Positions 52,196 to 62,254 are shown, counted from the stretch's first letter. The stretch: 64,000 nt of DNA from Alphaproteobacteria bacterium (GCA_030433335.1 JAUILL010000006.1:97413-161412); one strand, 5' to 3'. Notes: generated by a model not told the origin, from the sequence alone. Translations and numbers: made by a program.

Positions 52196-53524
52196 ATGTC
52201 TCCGGACCCGTTCCAATCGCCAGACACCTTGCGCGCCGATATCGGTGATGCCGCGTGGATCGACGTGATGCAGGCCGTAGACCGGACCTATGCGGAACTT
52301 GTGGACTATCAGGAACAGCTGGAAACGCGGAACGCAGAGCTAGAAGCGCTGCGCACTTTCCTGTCCTCGATTATGCATTCGATCAGCGATTATCTGGTGG
52401 TGACCGACACCGCCGATTGCATCGCAGATGCCAGCCGGTCTTTCTGCAAGGCCGTGGGCCTGCCCGTGGAAAAGCTGATCGGCCAGCCCATCGCTGGCTT
52501 CCTATCGGGCGCCAGCAGCGCCGATCTGATGGGTGCGGTTGCCAAAACCATGGCCAAACGCGACGAACATACCGCCGAAGCCGAACTCTCAACCACCATT
52601 GGGCCCGAACCTGTGGAATTCCGCGTTTCTCCACGTCTGAGGGCGGGCCGAAAGCGGGCGGGTGTAATCCTGACGGGCCGTCCCTTGGGCGAACTCCGCC
52701 GTGCGTATTCCGAGCTGGAGACCAGCCACGAGGAACTGAAACAGGCCCAGACCCAGCTGGTCCGCAACGAAAAGCTGGCCTCGCTTGGTCGCCTCTTGGC
52801 CGGTGTAGCGCACGAATTGAACAACCCTATTAGCTTTGTCTACGCGAACACCCACGCGCTGGAGAAATACATCAACCGGTTCGAGACCTATTTTGACCGC
52901 GTGCAATCCGGCGCCTCTCGCGATGAGTTGGTCACCCTGCGCGCCGACCTGAAACTGGACCGAGATCTGCGGAACCTGCGCACCGCCATCAACGGTGCTC
53001 GCGACGGGGCCGAGCGGGTCAAGAACATCGTCGCAGACTTGCGCCGACTGTCTGCCGAAGGGTCTGGCGAATTGCGCCCCACGGATCTGGTTCAAACTGC
53101 CCGCATCTCTGCCGACTGGGTCGAACGCGGCAGCAAAAGCCACGTCAAAATTACCTTCATCGGCGAAGATCCATGCATCGCCCACGCCCGCGGCGGCCAC
53201 ATTCAACAAGTCTTGATGAACTTGATCCAGAACGCTGTCGACGCCATGTCAGGCCAAGAAGATGCCACGCTGGACATCTATACCCAATACGACGACACCC
53301 GCGCGATTATCGAGGTCACGGACAACGGCCCCGGCATTCCCGACAGTGCCAAGGCCAAGATTTTCGACCCCTTCTTCACGACCAAAGAGGTCGGCCAAGG
53401 CACCGGTCTCGGGCTCTCGATCAGTCACAAGATCGCCGATGAACACGGCGGTGCGTTGGAATTGGTTCCGACAGAAAGTGGCACATGTTTCCGGCTGACC
53501 CTGCAACGCGGAGATCAGACATGA
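52196..53524 (+). CDS. hupT: Hydrogenase-regulating histidine kinase HupT
   Basis: Soluble kinase of 442 residues. An N-terminal coiled segment (about 20-55) leads to a PAS domain at about 57-165, then [20 protein letters not shown] with H206, and an ATPase domain with [18 protein letters not shown] and [12 protein letters not shown]. There are no membrane helices. In R. capsulatus HupT contacts HupUV and phosphorylates HupR in the absence of H2. Start chosen at ATG 52196 (AAAGG 8 bases ahead). Overlaps hupU by ATGA. Confidence 0.93.
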   Translation: MSPDPFQSPDTLRADIGDAAWIDVMQAVDRTYAELVDYQEQLETRNAELEALRTFLSSIMHSISDYLVVTDTADCIADASRSFCKAVGLPVEKLIGQPIAGFLSGASSADLMGAVAKTMAKRDEHTAEAELSTTIGPEPVEFRVSPRLRAGRKRAGVILTGRPLGELRRAYSELETSHEELKQAQTQLVRNEKLASLGRLLAGVAHELNNPISFVYANTHALEKYINRFETYFDRVQSGASRDELVTLRADLKLDRDLRNLRTAINGARDGAERVKNIVADLRRLSAEGSGELRPTDLVQTARISADWVERGSKSHVKITFIGEDPCIAHARGGHIQQVLMNLIQNAVDAMSGQEDATLDIYTQYDDTRAIIEVTDNGPGIPDSAKAKIFDPFFTTKEVGQGTGLGLSISHKIADEHGGALELVPTESGTCFRLTLQRGDQT

Positions 53525-54513
53525 ATATCCTATGGCTCCAATCTGCGGGTTGCGGCGGCTGCACCATGTCACTGCTCTGCGCCGAAGACCCCAATGTGCT
53601 CGACCTGCTCGAAGGGGCGGGGCTGAACCTGCTCTGGCACCCGTCCTTGTCCGAGGCCACCGGGGCCGAAGTCCGCCGGATGCTCGACGCCATTCTGGCG
53701 GGAGAGCAGCCGCTGGACATTCTGTGTGTCGAGGGTTCGATCCTGCGCGGCCCCAACGGCACCGGCCGCTATCACATGCTGGCCGGCACAGGCCGCCCGA
53801 TGATGGAGTGGGTCCGCGATCTGGCAGGCATCGCCAGCCACGTGGTCGCTGTGGGCACGTGCGCGGCCTATGGCGGGATGAGCTCGGCAGGCGAGAATCT
53901 AACCGACGCAGTGGGCCTGCAATACGATGGCGGCCACGCGGGTGGAGTCTTTCCCGCGACATGGCGCAGCAACTCTGGTTTGCCGGTCGTGAACGTGGCG
54001 GGCTGCCCGACTCACCCAGACTGGGTCACAGAAACACTGATGATGATCAAGGCGGGTGCACTGAACGAAAACGCGCTCGACGGCCTCGCGCGTCCCCGTT
54101 TCTACGCGGACACTTTGGTCCACCACGCTTGCACTAAGAACGAATTCTACGAATACAAAGCCAGTGCCGAGCACCTGTGCGAAATGGGCTGCATGATGGA
54201 GCATTTGGGCTGCGTCGGCACCCAAGCCGTCGGCGACTGCAATATCCGTGGTTGGAACGGCGCGAACAGCTGCACACGCGCAGGCTACCCCTGCATAAAC
54301 TGCACCGCGCCTGAATTTGAAGAACCCGGCCACGGCTTTACCGAAACCCCGAAATTCGCGGGCATCCCCGTAGGCCTGCCCACTGACATGCCCAAAGCGT
54401 GGTTCATGGCCCTCGCCAGCCTGTCCAAGGCCGCGACCCCGAAACGACTGGCGGAAAACGCGGTGTCCGACCGCGTGACCGTGCCGCCCACTTTGCGAAA
54501 GCCCAAACCATGA
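53521..54513 (+). CDS. hupU: H2-sensing regulatory hydrogenase small subunit HupU
   Basis: Iron-sulfur subunit (330 residues) of the cytoplasmic regulatory [NiFe] hydrogenase. It begins directly with [18 protein letters not shown] (C11, C14) without a Tat signal, as expected for a soluble sensor, and carries further cluster cysteines in VGTCAAYGGM, NVAGCPTHPDW, HHACTKNEFYEY and CIRGWNGANSC-like segments. The proximal site has the plain C-G-G-C form. Overlaps hupT and hupV by ATGA. Confidence 0.95.
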   Translation: MNILWLQSAGCGGCTMSLLCAEDPNVLDLLEGAGLNLLWHPSLSEATGAEVRRMLDAILAGEQPLDILCVEGSILRGPNGTGRYHMLAGTGRPMMEWVRDLAGIASHVVAVGTCAAYGGMSSAGENLTDAVGLQYDGGHAGGVFPATWRSNSGLPVVNVAGCPTHPDWVTETLMMIKAGALNENALDGLARPRFYADTLVHHACTKNEFYEYKASAEHLCEMGCMMEHLGCVGTQAVGDCNIRGWNGANSCTRAGYPCINCTAPEFEEPGHGFTETPKFAGIPVGLPTDMPKAWFMALASLSKAATPKRLAENAVSDRVTVPPTLRKPKP

Positions 54514-55934
54514 CGACCCTGCTTGTTGGACCCTTCAATCGTGTCGAAGGGGATCTGGAAATCCGGCTCGAGGTTGAGGATGGTCAGGTGGCAGCGGCTT
54601 ATGCGAATTCGCCGCTCTTTCGAGGATTTGAGCGGATGATGGTGGGCAAAGGGCCGTTGGACGCGCTGACAATCACGCCGCGCATCTGCGGGATTTGCTC
54701 GATCAGTCAGTCGATGGCGGCGGCGGCGGCTCTTGCAGATTTGGCCGGAGTGCAGCCCGCGCCCGAAGGTGCCAAGGTCGCGGCGCTCTTGCATATGATC
54801 GAGAATGTCTCGGACCACATGGCGCATTTCAACCTGTTCTTCATGCCGGATTATGCGCGGGCGGGATACGCAAGTGCTGACTGGCACGGGCAGGTTTTGG
54901 ATCGGTTCACCGCGGGCCAAGGCAGCGCCCTGCGCCGCGCGATCGAAGCCCGCGCCGATCTGCTGCACGTGGTCGGAATGCTTGGCGGTAAGTGGCCGCA
55001 TACTTTGGCGATCCAGCCGGGCGGCGTAACCCGCACCCCGACCGCCCGCGACTTGATCCGCATTGGCGCGACCTTGCAGGCGTTCCGACGGTATCTGGAG
55101 GCCGAGACTTTTGGCGGCAAGCTAGAGGATTTCGCTGCCTTGGACAGCATTGAGTCGCTGGAAGCGTGGAGCGGTGGAGATGCAGCCCTGTTCCTGCGTG
55201 TCGCCGTTGCGACCGGCACAGGTGCGATGGGCAAAGGATCGGGCCGCTACATGTCCTTCGGCGCCTATCCGTTGCCCGACGGCCGCGTTTTCGATGCAGG
55301 TACTTGGGACAACGGCACCGAAACCTCCGTCGATTTCGAGGCAATCCAAGAAGACATCAGCCACGCGTGGTTGCTTGGCGATGCGGCCCACCCCACCCGG
55401 GGCGAAACGATCCCCGACGAGATGATGCGCGAGGAGGCCTACAGTTGGTGCAAAGCGCCGCGCCTCGCCGGTCGGACATTTGAAACCGGCGCACTGGCGC
55501 GGCAAATCATCGTAGGACACCCATTGGCAAGGGCGCTGGCGGCAGAGGGCGGCGTTCGCGCGCGGGTCGTGGGGCGTCTGCTGGAACTGGCCTTGACCCA
55601 GATTGAAATGGAGCGCCTGTTGCGCAGCATTCGTCCCGAAGAGCGTTTCATGGATCAGGTTCCATTGCCCTCAGACGGGACCGGCGTCGGTGTCGTCGAG
55701 GCTGCGAGGGGCGCTCTGGGACATTGGATCAGCGTCGAGGATGGCGCGATCAACAACTACCAGATCATCGCGCCGACGACGTGGAACTTTAGCCCTCGTG
55801 ACACTGCAGGGACCGCCGGTCCGGTCGAAGCCGCTTTGGTCGGCGCGCCCGTGTCCGAGGGCGAGGACACGCCGCTGTCCGTGCAACACATTGTCCGCAG
55901 CTTTGACCCCTGCATGGTCTGCACGGTCCACTGA
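54510..55934 (+). CDS. hupV: H2-sensing regulatory hydrogenase large subunit HupV
   Basis: NiFe-centre subunit (474 residues) of the sensor. The nickel cysteines are in RICGIC (C60, C63) and in the last residues DPCMVCTVH (C468, C471). The protein stops at the His where catalytic hydrogenases are cut, so it needs no C-terminal protease; this is a hallmark of the HupV/HoxC group. TGATG overlap with hypF. Together with HupU it reports H2 to HupT. Confidence 0.95.
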   Translation: MTTLLVGPFNRVEGDLEIRLEVEDGQVAAAYANSPLFRGFERMMVGKGPLDALTITPRICGICSISQSMAAAAALADLAGVQPAPEGAKVAALLHMIENVSDHMAHFNLFFMPDYARAGYASADWHGQVLDRFTAGQGSALRRAIEARADLLHVVGMLGGKWPHTLAIQPGGVTRTPTARDLIRIGATLQAFRRYLEAETFGGKLEDFAALDSIESLEAWSGGDAALFLRVAVATGTGAMGKGSGRYMSFGAYPLPDGRVFDAGTWDNGTETSVDFEAIQEDISHAWLLGDAAHPTRGETIPDEMMREEAYSWCKAPRLAGRTFETGALARQIIVGHPLARALAAEGGVRARVVGRLLELALTQIEMERLLRSIRPEERFMDQVPLPSDGTGVGVVEAARGALGHWISVEDGAINNYQIIAPTTWNFSPRDTAGTAGPVEAALVGAPVSEGEDTPLSVQHIVRSFDPCMVCTVH

Positions 55935-58186
55935 TGAACGGCCTTCGCATCAGGGTGCGTGGACAGGTTCAGGGGGTAGGCTTTCGCCCCTTTGTCTGGA
56001 CGTTGGCGCAGGATTTGGGAGTGACTGGCTACGTTCTGAACGATCCCGAAGGCGTGCTGATCGAAGCCTTTGGTCCCGTGGCCGCATTGCCCGAACTGAT
56101 CCGCTCGAAAGCGCCGCCTTTGTCCCGCATCGATGCCATTGAAGTGTCGGAAATCACCGGAACGGCGCCGAAAGATTTCCGCATTATTGCGTCCAGCGGC
56201 ACGGGGGCCGAAACCCGTGTGACGCCCGACGCTGCGACCTGCGACGCATGTCTGGCGGAAATTCAGGACCCAAAAGACCGCCGCTACAACTACGCTTTTG
56301 CCAACTGCACCCATTGCGGGCCACGATATACGATCTTGAATGCGCTGCCTTATGATCGCGCTCAGACCACGATGGCAGACTTCACCATGTGCGCTGATTG
56401 CGCGTCGGAGTACGCCGACCCGGCTGACAGGCGGTTCCATGCTCAGCCTATCGCCTGTCCGGGTTGCGGACCTCGACTGTGGATCGAGCCTGCGCACGAT
56501 GATCCAATCGCCGAGGCTGCTGCCCGCCTGCGCCATGGGGAAATCCTCGCGATCAAGGGGCTTGGCGGGTTTCATCTGGCTTGTGATGCGCTGAACGCGG
56601 GCGCCATCGCAAATCTGCGGACCCGCAAACATCGCCCTGCGAAACCTTTTGCCCTGATGGGAACGCTCGGCGTGATCCAGCAGCATGCGGCACCGTCCGA
56701 GGCAGAGGTTGCTCTGCTCTCTGATCCCGCTGCGCCAATCGTGCTCTTGCAAAGCAACGGAACGCTGCCCGAAGGTGTCGCTCCGAACCAGAGCACGTAT
56801 GGCTGGATGCTGCCCTACACGCCCCTTCATCACCTGCTGCTGGAGGCCTTTGGCGGGCCGCTCGTGATGACCAGTGGCAATCTGTCGGGCGAGCCTCAGG
56901 TCATCGACAATGATGAGGCGCGAGAGAAATTGGCGCCCTTTGCTGACGCTTTCATAATGCATGACCGTGATATCACGAGGCGGCTGGATGACAGTGTCGA
57001 GCGGATCACGACACATGGGCCGATGGTTCTACGGCGGGCACGGGGGCGGGTTCCGGGGACCCTGCCTCTGCCGAAGGGGTTCGAAAGCGCCCCTCAAACC
57101 GTCGCCTATGGCGGGCAGATGAAGGGGGCAATTTGTCTGATAAAGAACGGGCAGGCCTTGCTCGGCCACCATCTGGGAGAGCTGGATGAGGCCCTGACGT
57201 GGGAGGCGTTCCAGCAGGCAGACCGCGACTATGCAGCGCTGTTCGACCACAAGCCGCAGGTTGTGGCGGTGGACTTGCATCCTGATTTCCGCGCGTCGCG
57301 ACACGGGGCCGCTCGGGCCGAGGCCGAGGGGCTGTCCCTGCAGGAAGTTCAACACCATCATGCCCACTTGGCAGCGTGTATGGGCGAGAATCTGTGGCCC
57401 TTGGACGGCGGCAAAATCGCGGGAATCATTCTGGACGGGTTGGGACTTGGGCCGGACGGGACTGTTTGGGGTGGGGAAATCTTGATTGGGGATTTCTTCG
57501 GGTTTGAGCGGGTTACGCATCTGTCGGCCGCTCCATTGGTTGGCGGCGATCGGGCGCAGGCGGAGCCTTGGCGCAACGCATTGGCACGGCTGGATCAGGC
57601 AGGCCTGTCTGATTGGGCGGATGAGCTGTTTCCTGAAGCGCCAAGAGATATGCTGCGGATGGCCGCTTCGCGCGGGTTGAATGCGCCGATGTCCACCAGT
57701 GCGGGACGGCTGTTCGATGCTGTGGCCGCCTGCCTGAACATCTGCGCGATGGGGCAAAGCTATGAGGGCGAAGCTGCGATGACCCTCGAGGCTCTGGCTC
57801 TAAAAGCCCCGGCGGAGGAGCAGTGTGGCGCCTATAAGATGCCGCAAACGCCGGGCGGGTTTGACGTGACAAAGATGTTCCAAGCCATCCGTGCGAACCT
57901 GAACACCCACACCAGCCCCCGAACCATCGCGTGGCGCTTCCACGCGGGCTTGGCGCAGACCTTTGCCTCTGCCGCCATAGACCTCGTGGACCAAGGACGG
58001 GCCAAAGCCGTCGCGCTGTCGGGGGGCTGTTTTCAGAACGCCTTACTCCTTGATCTGACCATTCAGGCGCTTGGCGACACCCCCTACCTGATCCACACCA
58101 AGACACCTGCCAACGATGGCGGGCTGGCCTTGGGGCAAGCACTGGTTGCAGCCGCCCGTCAGATTCCCCAAGCGGAAAGCATCTGA
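55934..58186 (+). CDS. hypF: Hydrogenase maturation factor HypF (carbamoyltransferase)
   Basis: Enzyme of 750 residues that activates carbamoyl phosphate for the CN ligands of the NiFe site. N-terminal acylphosphatase domain (VRGQVQGVGFRPFVWTLAQD, 1-90), four C-x-x-C zinc-finger pairs at 103/106, 125/128, 153/156 and 175/178, a YrdC-like domain (about 190-370), and a Kae1-like C-terminal domain with QHHHAHLAACMGE and ALSGGCFQNALLL. Overlaps the hupV stop. A 216-base regulatory region follows before hupS. Confidence 0.96.
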   Translation: MNGLRIRVRGQVQGVGFRPFVWTLAQDLGVTGYVLNDPEGVLIEAFGPVAALPELIRSKAPPLSRIDAIEVSEITGTAPKDFRIIASSGTGAETRVTPDAATCDACLAEIQDPKDRRYNYAFANCTHCGPRYTILNALPYDRAQTTMADFTMCADCASEYADPADRRFHAQPIACPGCGPRLWIEPAHDDPIAEAAARLRHGEILAIKGLGGFHLACDALNAGAIANLRTRKHRPAKPFALMGTLGVIQQHAAPSEAEVALLSDPAAPIVLLQSNGTLPEGVAPNQSTYGWMLPYTPLHHLLLEAFGGPLVMTSGNLSGEPQVIDNDEAREKLAPFADAFIMHDRDITRRLDDSVERITTHGPMVLRRARGRVPGTLPLPKGFESAPQTVAYGGQMKGAICLIKNGQALLGHHLGELDEALTWEAFQQADRDYAALFDHKPQVVAVDLHPDFRASRHGAARAEAEGLSLQEVQHHHAHLAACMGENLWPLDGGKIAGIILDGLGLGPDGTVWGGEILIGDFFGFERVTHLSAAPLVGGDRAQAEPWRNALARLDQAGLSDWADELFPEAPRDMLRMAASRGLNAPMSTSAGRLFDAVAACLNICAMGQSYEGEAAMTLEALALKAPAEEQCGAYKMPQTPGGFDVTKMFQAIRANLNTHTSPRTIAWRFHAGLAQTFASAAIDLVDQGRAKAVALSGGCFQNALLLDLTIQALGDTPYLIHTKTPANDGGLALGQALVAAARQIPQAESI

Positions 58187-58227
58187 CCAACAGGGTGGAA
58201 AGCTGGCAGCAAACCATCCGAATGCAC

Positions 58228-58255
58228 CTGCAGAACTATTCAGAATAGTTGCAGC
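58228..58255. promoter_or_regulatory. Large dyad upstream of hupS
   Basis: AACTATT CAG AATAGTT (58234-58250) is a 7+3+7 perfect dyad extended by CTGCA on the left and TGCAG-like bases on the right with one bulge. It lies about 150 bases before hupS, a distance typical for an upstream activator site such as HupR. No TTG-N5-CAA site, the motif reported for R. capsulatus HupR, was found in the spacer. Confidence 0.45.
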
Positions 58256-58309
58256 AAGCCTCTGATCTGACTGCGTTTTAAATGTGTGCCTCCGGTGCAC
58301 CCATTCGCT

Positions 58310-58323
58310 TTGATCGAAATCGT
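58310..58323 (+). promoter_or_regulatory. Degenerate FNR-like box upstream of hupS
   Basis: TTGAT CGAA ATCGT matches 8 of the 10 defined positions of the TTGAT-N4-ATCAA consensus of FNR/FnrL. It is 80 bases before the hupS start. Oxygen control of hup genes is known in related organisms, but this site is only a candidate. Confidence 0.3.
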
Positions 58324-58354
58324 CACCTGTCCGACATTCAGACTAACGGAATGT

Positions 58355-58366
58355 ATGCAATTGCAT
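58355..58366. promoter_or_regulatory. Perfect 12-bp palindrome near the hupS start
   Basis: ATGCAATTGCAT, 36 bases before the hupS TTG. It could be an operator or part of the core promoter; no factor can be named. Confidence 0.3.
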
Positions 58367-58402
58367 CCCGACGGAATCGATCCAGTTAGGGGAGGACCAG
58401 TT

Positions 58403-59488
58403 TTGAGCCAGATCGAAACCTTCTACGACGTCATGCGGCGTCAAGGGATCACGCGGCGGAGCTTTATGAAGTATTGCTCCCTGACCGCGGCGGCCCTGGG
58501 CCTGAGCCCAAGCTTTGTCCCGAAAATCGCCCACGCCATGGAAACCAAACCGCGCACGCCGGTGATCTGGGTCCACGGTCTGGAGTGCACCTGTTGTTCG
58601 GAATCCTTCATCCGCGCCGCGCACCCGCTGGCCAAGGATGTGGTTCTGTCGATGATCAGCCTCGACTACGACGACACGCTGATGGCGGCTGCCGGTCACG
58701 CGGCTGAGGCCGCGCTGGAAGAGACCATCGAGAAGTACAAGGGCAACTACATCCTCGCGGTTGAGGGCAACCCGCCCCTGAACGAAGATGGCATGTTCTG
58801 CATCACCGGCGGTAAGCCCTTTGTCGAAAAGCTGCGCCACGCTGCCAAAGACGCCAAGGCAATCATCAGCTGGGGCGCCTGTGCGTCTTATGGCTGTGTG
58901 CAGGCGGCGAAACCGAACCCGACCCAAGCGACTCCGGTCCACAAGGTCATCACCGACAAGCCGATCATCAAGGTTCCGGGCTGCCCGCCCATTGCCGAGG
59001 TCATGACCGGCGTGATCACCTACATGCTGACCTTTGACCGTCTGCCCGAGCTGGACCGTCAGGGCCGCCCCGCGATGTTCTACAGCCAGCGCATCCACGA
59101 CAAATGCTACCGCCGTCCGCACTTTGACGCCGGTCAATTCGTCGAGACCTGGGACGACGAGCACGCACGCAAGGGCTACTGCCTGTACAAGATGGGCTGT
59201 AAAGGCCCGACCACCTACAACGCGTGTTCCACCATCCGCTGGAACGAGGGCGTCAGCTTCCCGATCCAATCGGGTCACGGCTGTATCGGTTGTTCGGAAG
59301 ACGGCTTCTGGGATCAGGGCAGCTTCTATGACCGCGTCACCGATCTGACCCAATTCGGCATCGAAGCGAACGCAGACAAGGTCGGCCTGACCGCTGCCGG
59401 TGTCGTCGGCGCAGGTGTCGCCGCCCACGCCGCGATCAGCGCGCTGAAGGCCGCCCAAAAGAAAACTCAAGACAAAGAGGAGGCGTAA
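58403..59488 (+). CDS. hupS: Uptake [NiFe] hydrogenase small subunit (O2-tolerant type)
   Basis: Iron-sulfur subunit of 361 residues starting from TTG at 58403, with AGGGGAGGA 6 bases ahead. A Tat signal [18 protein letters not shown] (18-35) is followed by the mature subunit. The proximal cluster site has six cysteines, C62, C64, C65, C160, C165 and C194 ([21 protein letters not shown]), the pattern of the [4Fe-3S] cluster of O2-tolerant group 1d enzymes. A C-terminal hydrophobic helix (about 327-350) anchors it to the periplasmic face of the membrane. Confidence 0.95.
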   Translation: MSQIETFYDVMRRQGITRRSFMKYCSLTAAALGLSPSFVPKIAHAMETKPRTPVIWVHGLECTCCSESFIRAAHPLAKDVVLSMISLDYDDTLMAAAGHAAEAALEETIEKYKGNYILAVEGNPPLNEDGMFCITGGKPFVEKLRHAAKDAKAIISWGACASYGCVQAAKPNPTQATPVHKVITDKPIIKVPGCPPIAEVMTGVITYMLTFDRLPELDRQGRPAMFYSQRIHDKCYRRPHFDAGQFVETWDDEHARKGYCLYKMGCKGPTTYNACSTIRWNEGVSFPIQSGHGCIGCSEDGFWDQGSFYDRVTDLTQFGIEANADKVGLTAAGVVGAGVAAHAAISALKAAQKKTQDKEEA

Positions 59489-59491
59489 GCC

Positions 59492-61282
59492 ATGGTCGCA
59501 ACTCCGAACGGCTTTGACCTCGACAACACCGGCCGCCGCATCGTCGTCGACCCCGTGACCCGTATCGAAGGCCACATGCGCTGCGAAGTGAACGTGGACG
59601 AGAACGGTGTGATCCGTAACGCAGTCAGCACCGGCACCATGTGGCGCGGTCTGGAAGTGATCCTGAAGGGTCGTGATCCCCGTGACGCTTGGGCCTTTAC
59701 CGAGCGCATCTGCGGCGTTTGCACCGGCACCCACGCGCTGACTTCGGTCCGTGCGGTTGAGGATGCACTGGGGGTCACCATCCCCGACAACGCGAACTCG
59801 ATCCGCAACATCATGCAGTTGAACCTGGAAATTCACGACCACGTCGTGCACTTCTATCACCTGCATGCGCTGGACTGGGTGAACCCCGTGAATGCTCTGC
59901 GCGCCGATCCCAAAGCGACCAGCGAGCTGCAGCAGGCTGTCAGCCCCAGCCACCCGCTGTCCTCGCCTGGGTATTTCCGCGACGTGCAGAACCGCCTGAA
60001 GAAGTTCGTTGAATCGGGCCAGCTGGGCCTGTTCAAGAACGGCTACTGGGACAACCCCGCCTACAAACTGCCCCCTGAGGCAGACCTGATGGCGACCACG
60101 CACTATCTCGAAGCGCTGGATCTGCAGAAAGAGATCGTCAAGGTTCACACCATCTTTGGCGGTAAGAACCCTCACCCGAACTGGCTGGTTGGCGGCGTGC
60201 CCTGCCCGATCAACGTCCACAGCACCGGCGCTGTCGGCGCGATCAACATGGAGCGTCTGAACCTCGTTTCGTCGATCATCGACAAGTGTAACGAGTTCAA
60301 CCGCAACGTTTACCTGCCTGACGTGATCGCCATTGGCGGCTTCTATAAGAGCTGGCTCTATGGTGGCGGTCTGTCGTCCAAGGCTTGCTTGGCCTATGGT
60401 GACATCCCCGAGAACCCGAACGACTTCTCGCCCGAGCAGCTGCACCTGCCCCGCGGCGCGATCATCAACGGCAACCTCAACGAGGTACATGACGTTGACC
60501 CACGCGACCCCGAGCAGGTTCAGGAGTTCGTGGATCACAGCTGGTACGACTACGGCGAGCCCGGCATGGGTCTGCACCCGTGGGATGGCCGCACAGAGCC
60601 CAAGTTCGAGCTGGGTCCGAATGCCAAAGGCACCAAGACCAACATCAAAGAGCTGGACGAAGCTGGCAAATACAGCTGGATCAAGGCCCCCCGTTGGCGC
60701 GGCAACGCGATGGAAGTTGGCCCGCTGGCCCGCTACATCGTCGGCTACGCCAAAGGTCACGAGGACATCAAGAACCAGGTCGACGGCCTGCTGCGCACCA
60801 TGGATCTGCCCGTGGACGCTCTGTTCTCGACCCTTGGCCGGACCGCGGCGCGCGCGCTGGAGTCCGAGTACTGTGGCCGCCTGCAGAAGCACTTCTTCGA
60901 CAAGCTGGTCCAGAACATCAAGAACGGCGACGAAAGCACCGCCAACGTCGAGAAGTGGGACCCCAAGACCTGGCCCAAAGAGGCAAAAGGTGTTGGCATG
61001 ACCGAAGCACCGCGCGGTGCCTTGGGTCACTGGGTCAAGATCGAGAACGGCCGGATCGAGAACTACCAGTGCGTGGTTCCCACCACTTGGAACGGCTCGC
61101 CCCGCGACAGCAAGGGCAACATCGGCGCCTTCGAGGCATCGCTGATGAACACCCCGATGGAGCGTCCCGACGAGCCCGTCGAAATCCTGCGTACCCTGCA
61201 CAGCTTCGACCCCTGTCTGGCTTGCTCGACCCACGTGATGTCGCCGGATGGTGACGAACTGACCACTGTCAAAGTGCGCTAA
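59492..61282 (+). CDS. hupL: Uptake [NiFe] hydrogenase large subunit
   Basis: Catalytic subunit of 596 residues. The NiFe site cysteines are C74 and C77 in RICGVC and C575 and C578 in DPCLACSTH; a 15-residue tail after H581 ([15 protein letters not shown]) is expected to be removed by HupD. Other signatures are [14 protein letters not shown] at the N-terminus and GALGHW near 510. It oxidises H2 in the periplasm together with HupS and travels with it through the Tat system. Three bases separate it from hupS. Confidence 0.97.
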   Translation: MVATPNGFDLDNTGRRIVVDPVTRIEGHMRCEVNVDENGVIRNAVSTGTMWRGLEVILKGRDPRDAWAFTERICGVCTGTHALTSVRAVEDALGVTIPDNANSIRNIMQLNLEIHDHVVHFYHLHALDWVNPVNALRADPKATSELQQAVSPSHPLSSPGYFRDVQNRLKKFVESGQLGLFKNGYWDNPAYKLPPEADLMATTHYLEALDLQKEIVKVHTIFGGKNPHPNWLVGGVPCPINVHSTGAVGAINMERLNLVSSIIDKCNEFNRNVYLPDVIAIGGFYKSWLYGGGLSSKACLAYGDIPENPNDFSPEQLHLPRGAIINGNLNEVHDVDPRDPEQVQEFVDHSWYDYGEPGMGLHPWDGRTEPKFELGPNAKGTKTNIKELDEAGKYSWIKAPRWRGNAMEVGPLARYIVGYAKGHEDIKNQVDGLLRTMDLPVDALFSTLGRTAARALESEYCGRLQKHFFDKLVQNIKNGDESTANVEKWDPKTWPKEAKGVGMTEAPRGALGHWVKIENGRIENYQCVVPTTWNGSPRDSKGNIGAFEASLMNTPMERPDEPVEILRTLHSFDPCLACSTHVMSPDGDELTTVKVR

Positions 61283-61297
61283 TCAGAGGATCAAATC

Positions 61298-61474
61298 ATG
61301 AAATACATCTCACTTGCTCTTCTGTTCGGCGCAACAGCGGCTCAGGCACACACCGGTCACGATGCCGCCCTTTCGGGCGCATCGCACTGGATCCTGTCGC
61401 CCATGCACGGTCTTGGTCTCATTGCTGCGGCGGGTGTCCTGTACACCCTCCGCACCGCACGCCGGAAGGAGTGA
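61298..61474 (+). CDS. Small exported membrane protein inside the hydrogenase operon (58 aa)
   Basis: Gene of 58 residues between hupL and hupC: signal-like MKYISLALLFGATAAQA, a short His-containing stretch (HTGHDAALSGASHW), one hydrophobic helix (MHGLGLIAAAGVLYTL) and a basic end (RTARRKE). CAGAGGA precedes the ATG, and the stop is 3 bases before hupC, so co-translation is likely. The HTGH and GLGL elements faintly recall the beginning of HupE-type nickel transporters, but the protein is far too short. Function unknown. Confidence 0.72.
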   Translation: MKYISLALLFGATAAQAHTGHDAALSGASHWILSPMHGLGLIAAAGVLYTLRTARRKE

Positions 61475-61477
61475 GCC

Positions 61478-62254
61478 ATGCCCGAGGATACAATTCACCG
61501 ACCGAATATGGACGTGAACCCGTTGCCGACAGCTCAGCTGACCGGCGACGCCACGGCCGAGGACATCGATAGTATCCGTCGTCGGACCTCTGTCTTTGTC
61601 TACGAATGGCCTGTTCGCCTGTGGCACTGGGGCAATGCTCTGTGCATTGTGGTTCTGTGCATCACCGGCTGGTTCATCGCCAGCCCGCTGCCGACCATGA
61701 CCTTTGCCGAGGCGACCTACCAGTTCGTCATGGGCTACATCCGCTTTGCGCACTTTGCGGCGGGTCAGCTGATGACTGTGGGCTTCTTTGCACGCATCTA
61801 CGTGGCGATCACGGGCAACCACCACGCCAAGCAGCTGTTCTACGTCCCGTTCTGGAACAAGCACTGGTGGGCGGAAATCCTGTTCGAGATCCGCTGGTAC
61901 CTGTTCATGGAGAAAGAGCCCAAGAAGTACGTGGGTCACAACCCGCTGGCGCAAGTCGCCATGTTCTTCTTCATCACGCTGGGCACTGTCTTTATGCTCG
62001 CAACCGGTTGGGCGCTGTACGCCGAGGGCGCAGGTCAGGGCAGTCTGCCCGATTTGGTCATGGGCTGGCTGATTGCACTGGTTGGGAACACCCAGATCCT
62101 GCACAGCATCCACCACATGGGCATGTGGTTCATCGTGATCTTCGTGATCATCCACATCTACGTGGCGATCCGCGAAGACATCATGAGCCGCCAGTCCATG
62201 GTCTCGACCATGATCTCGGGGCATCGGACGTTCAAGGACGACCGCGCGGATTGA
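61478..62254 (+). CDS. hupC: Ni/Fe-hydrogenase cytochrome b subunit
   Basis: Diheme membrane subunit of 258 residues that passes electrons from HupS to quinone. An N-terminal cytoplasmic stretch of about 40 residues is longer than usual; four helices follow, with heme His candidates in VRLWHWGNALCIVVLCITGW, YIRFAHFAAGQLMTVGFFAR and HSIHHMGMWFIVIFVIIHIYVA. GGHNPL-like VGHNPLAQVAMF is a family feature. A hairpin terminator follows, so hupD may have its own promoter. Confidence 0.94.
   Translation: MPEDTIHRPNMDVNPLPTAQLTGDATAEDIDSIRRRTSVFVYEWPVRLWHWGNALCIVVLCITGWFIASPLPTMTFAEATYQFVMGYIRFAHFAAGQLMTVGFFARIYVAITGNHHAKQLFYVPFWNKHWWAEILFEIRWYLFMEKEPKKYVGHNPLAQVAMFFFITLGTVFMLATGWALYAEGAGQGSLPDLVMGWLIALVGNTQILHSIHHMGMWFIVIFVIIHIYVAIREDIMSRQSMVSTMISGHRTFKDDRAD

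Noticed and set aside
58343..61234. Very long open frame (963 codons) on the minus strand opposite hupS and hupL
   Set aside because: It mirrors the codon structure of the two hydrogenase genes, has no recognisable domain and only reflects the scarcity of antisense stops in GC-rich sequence.
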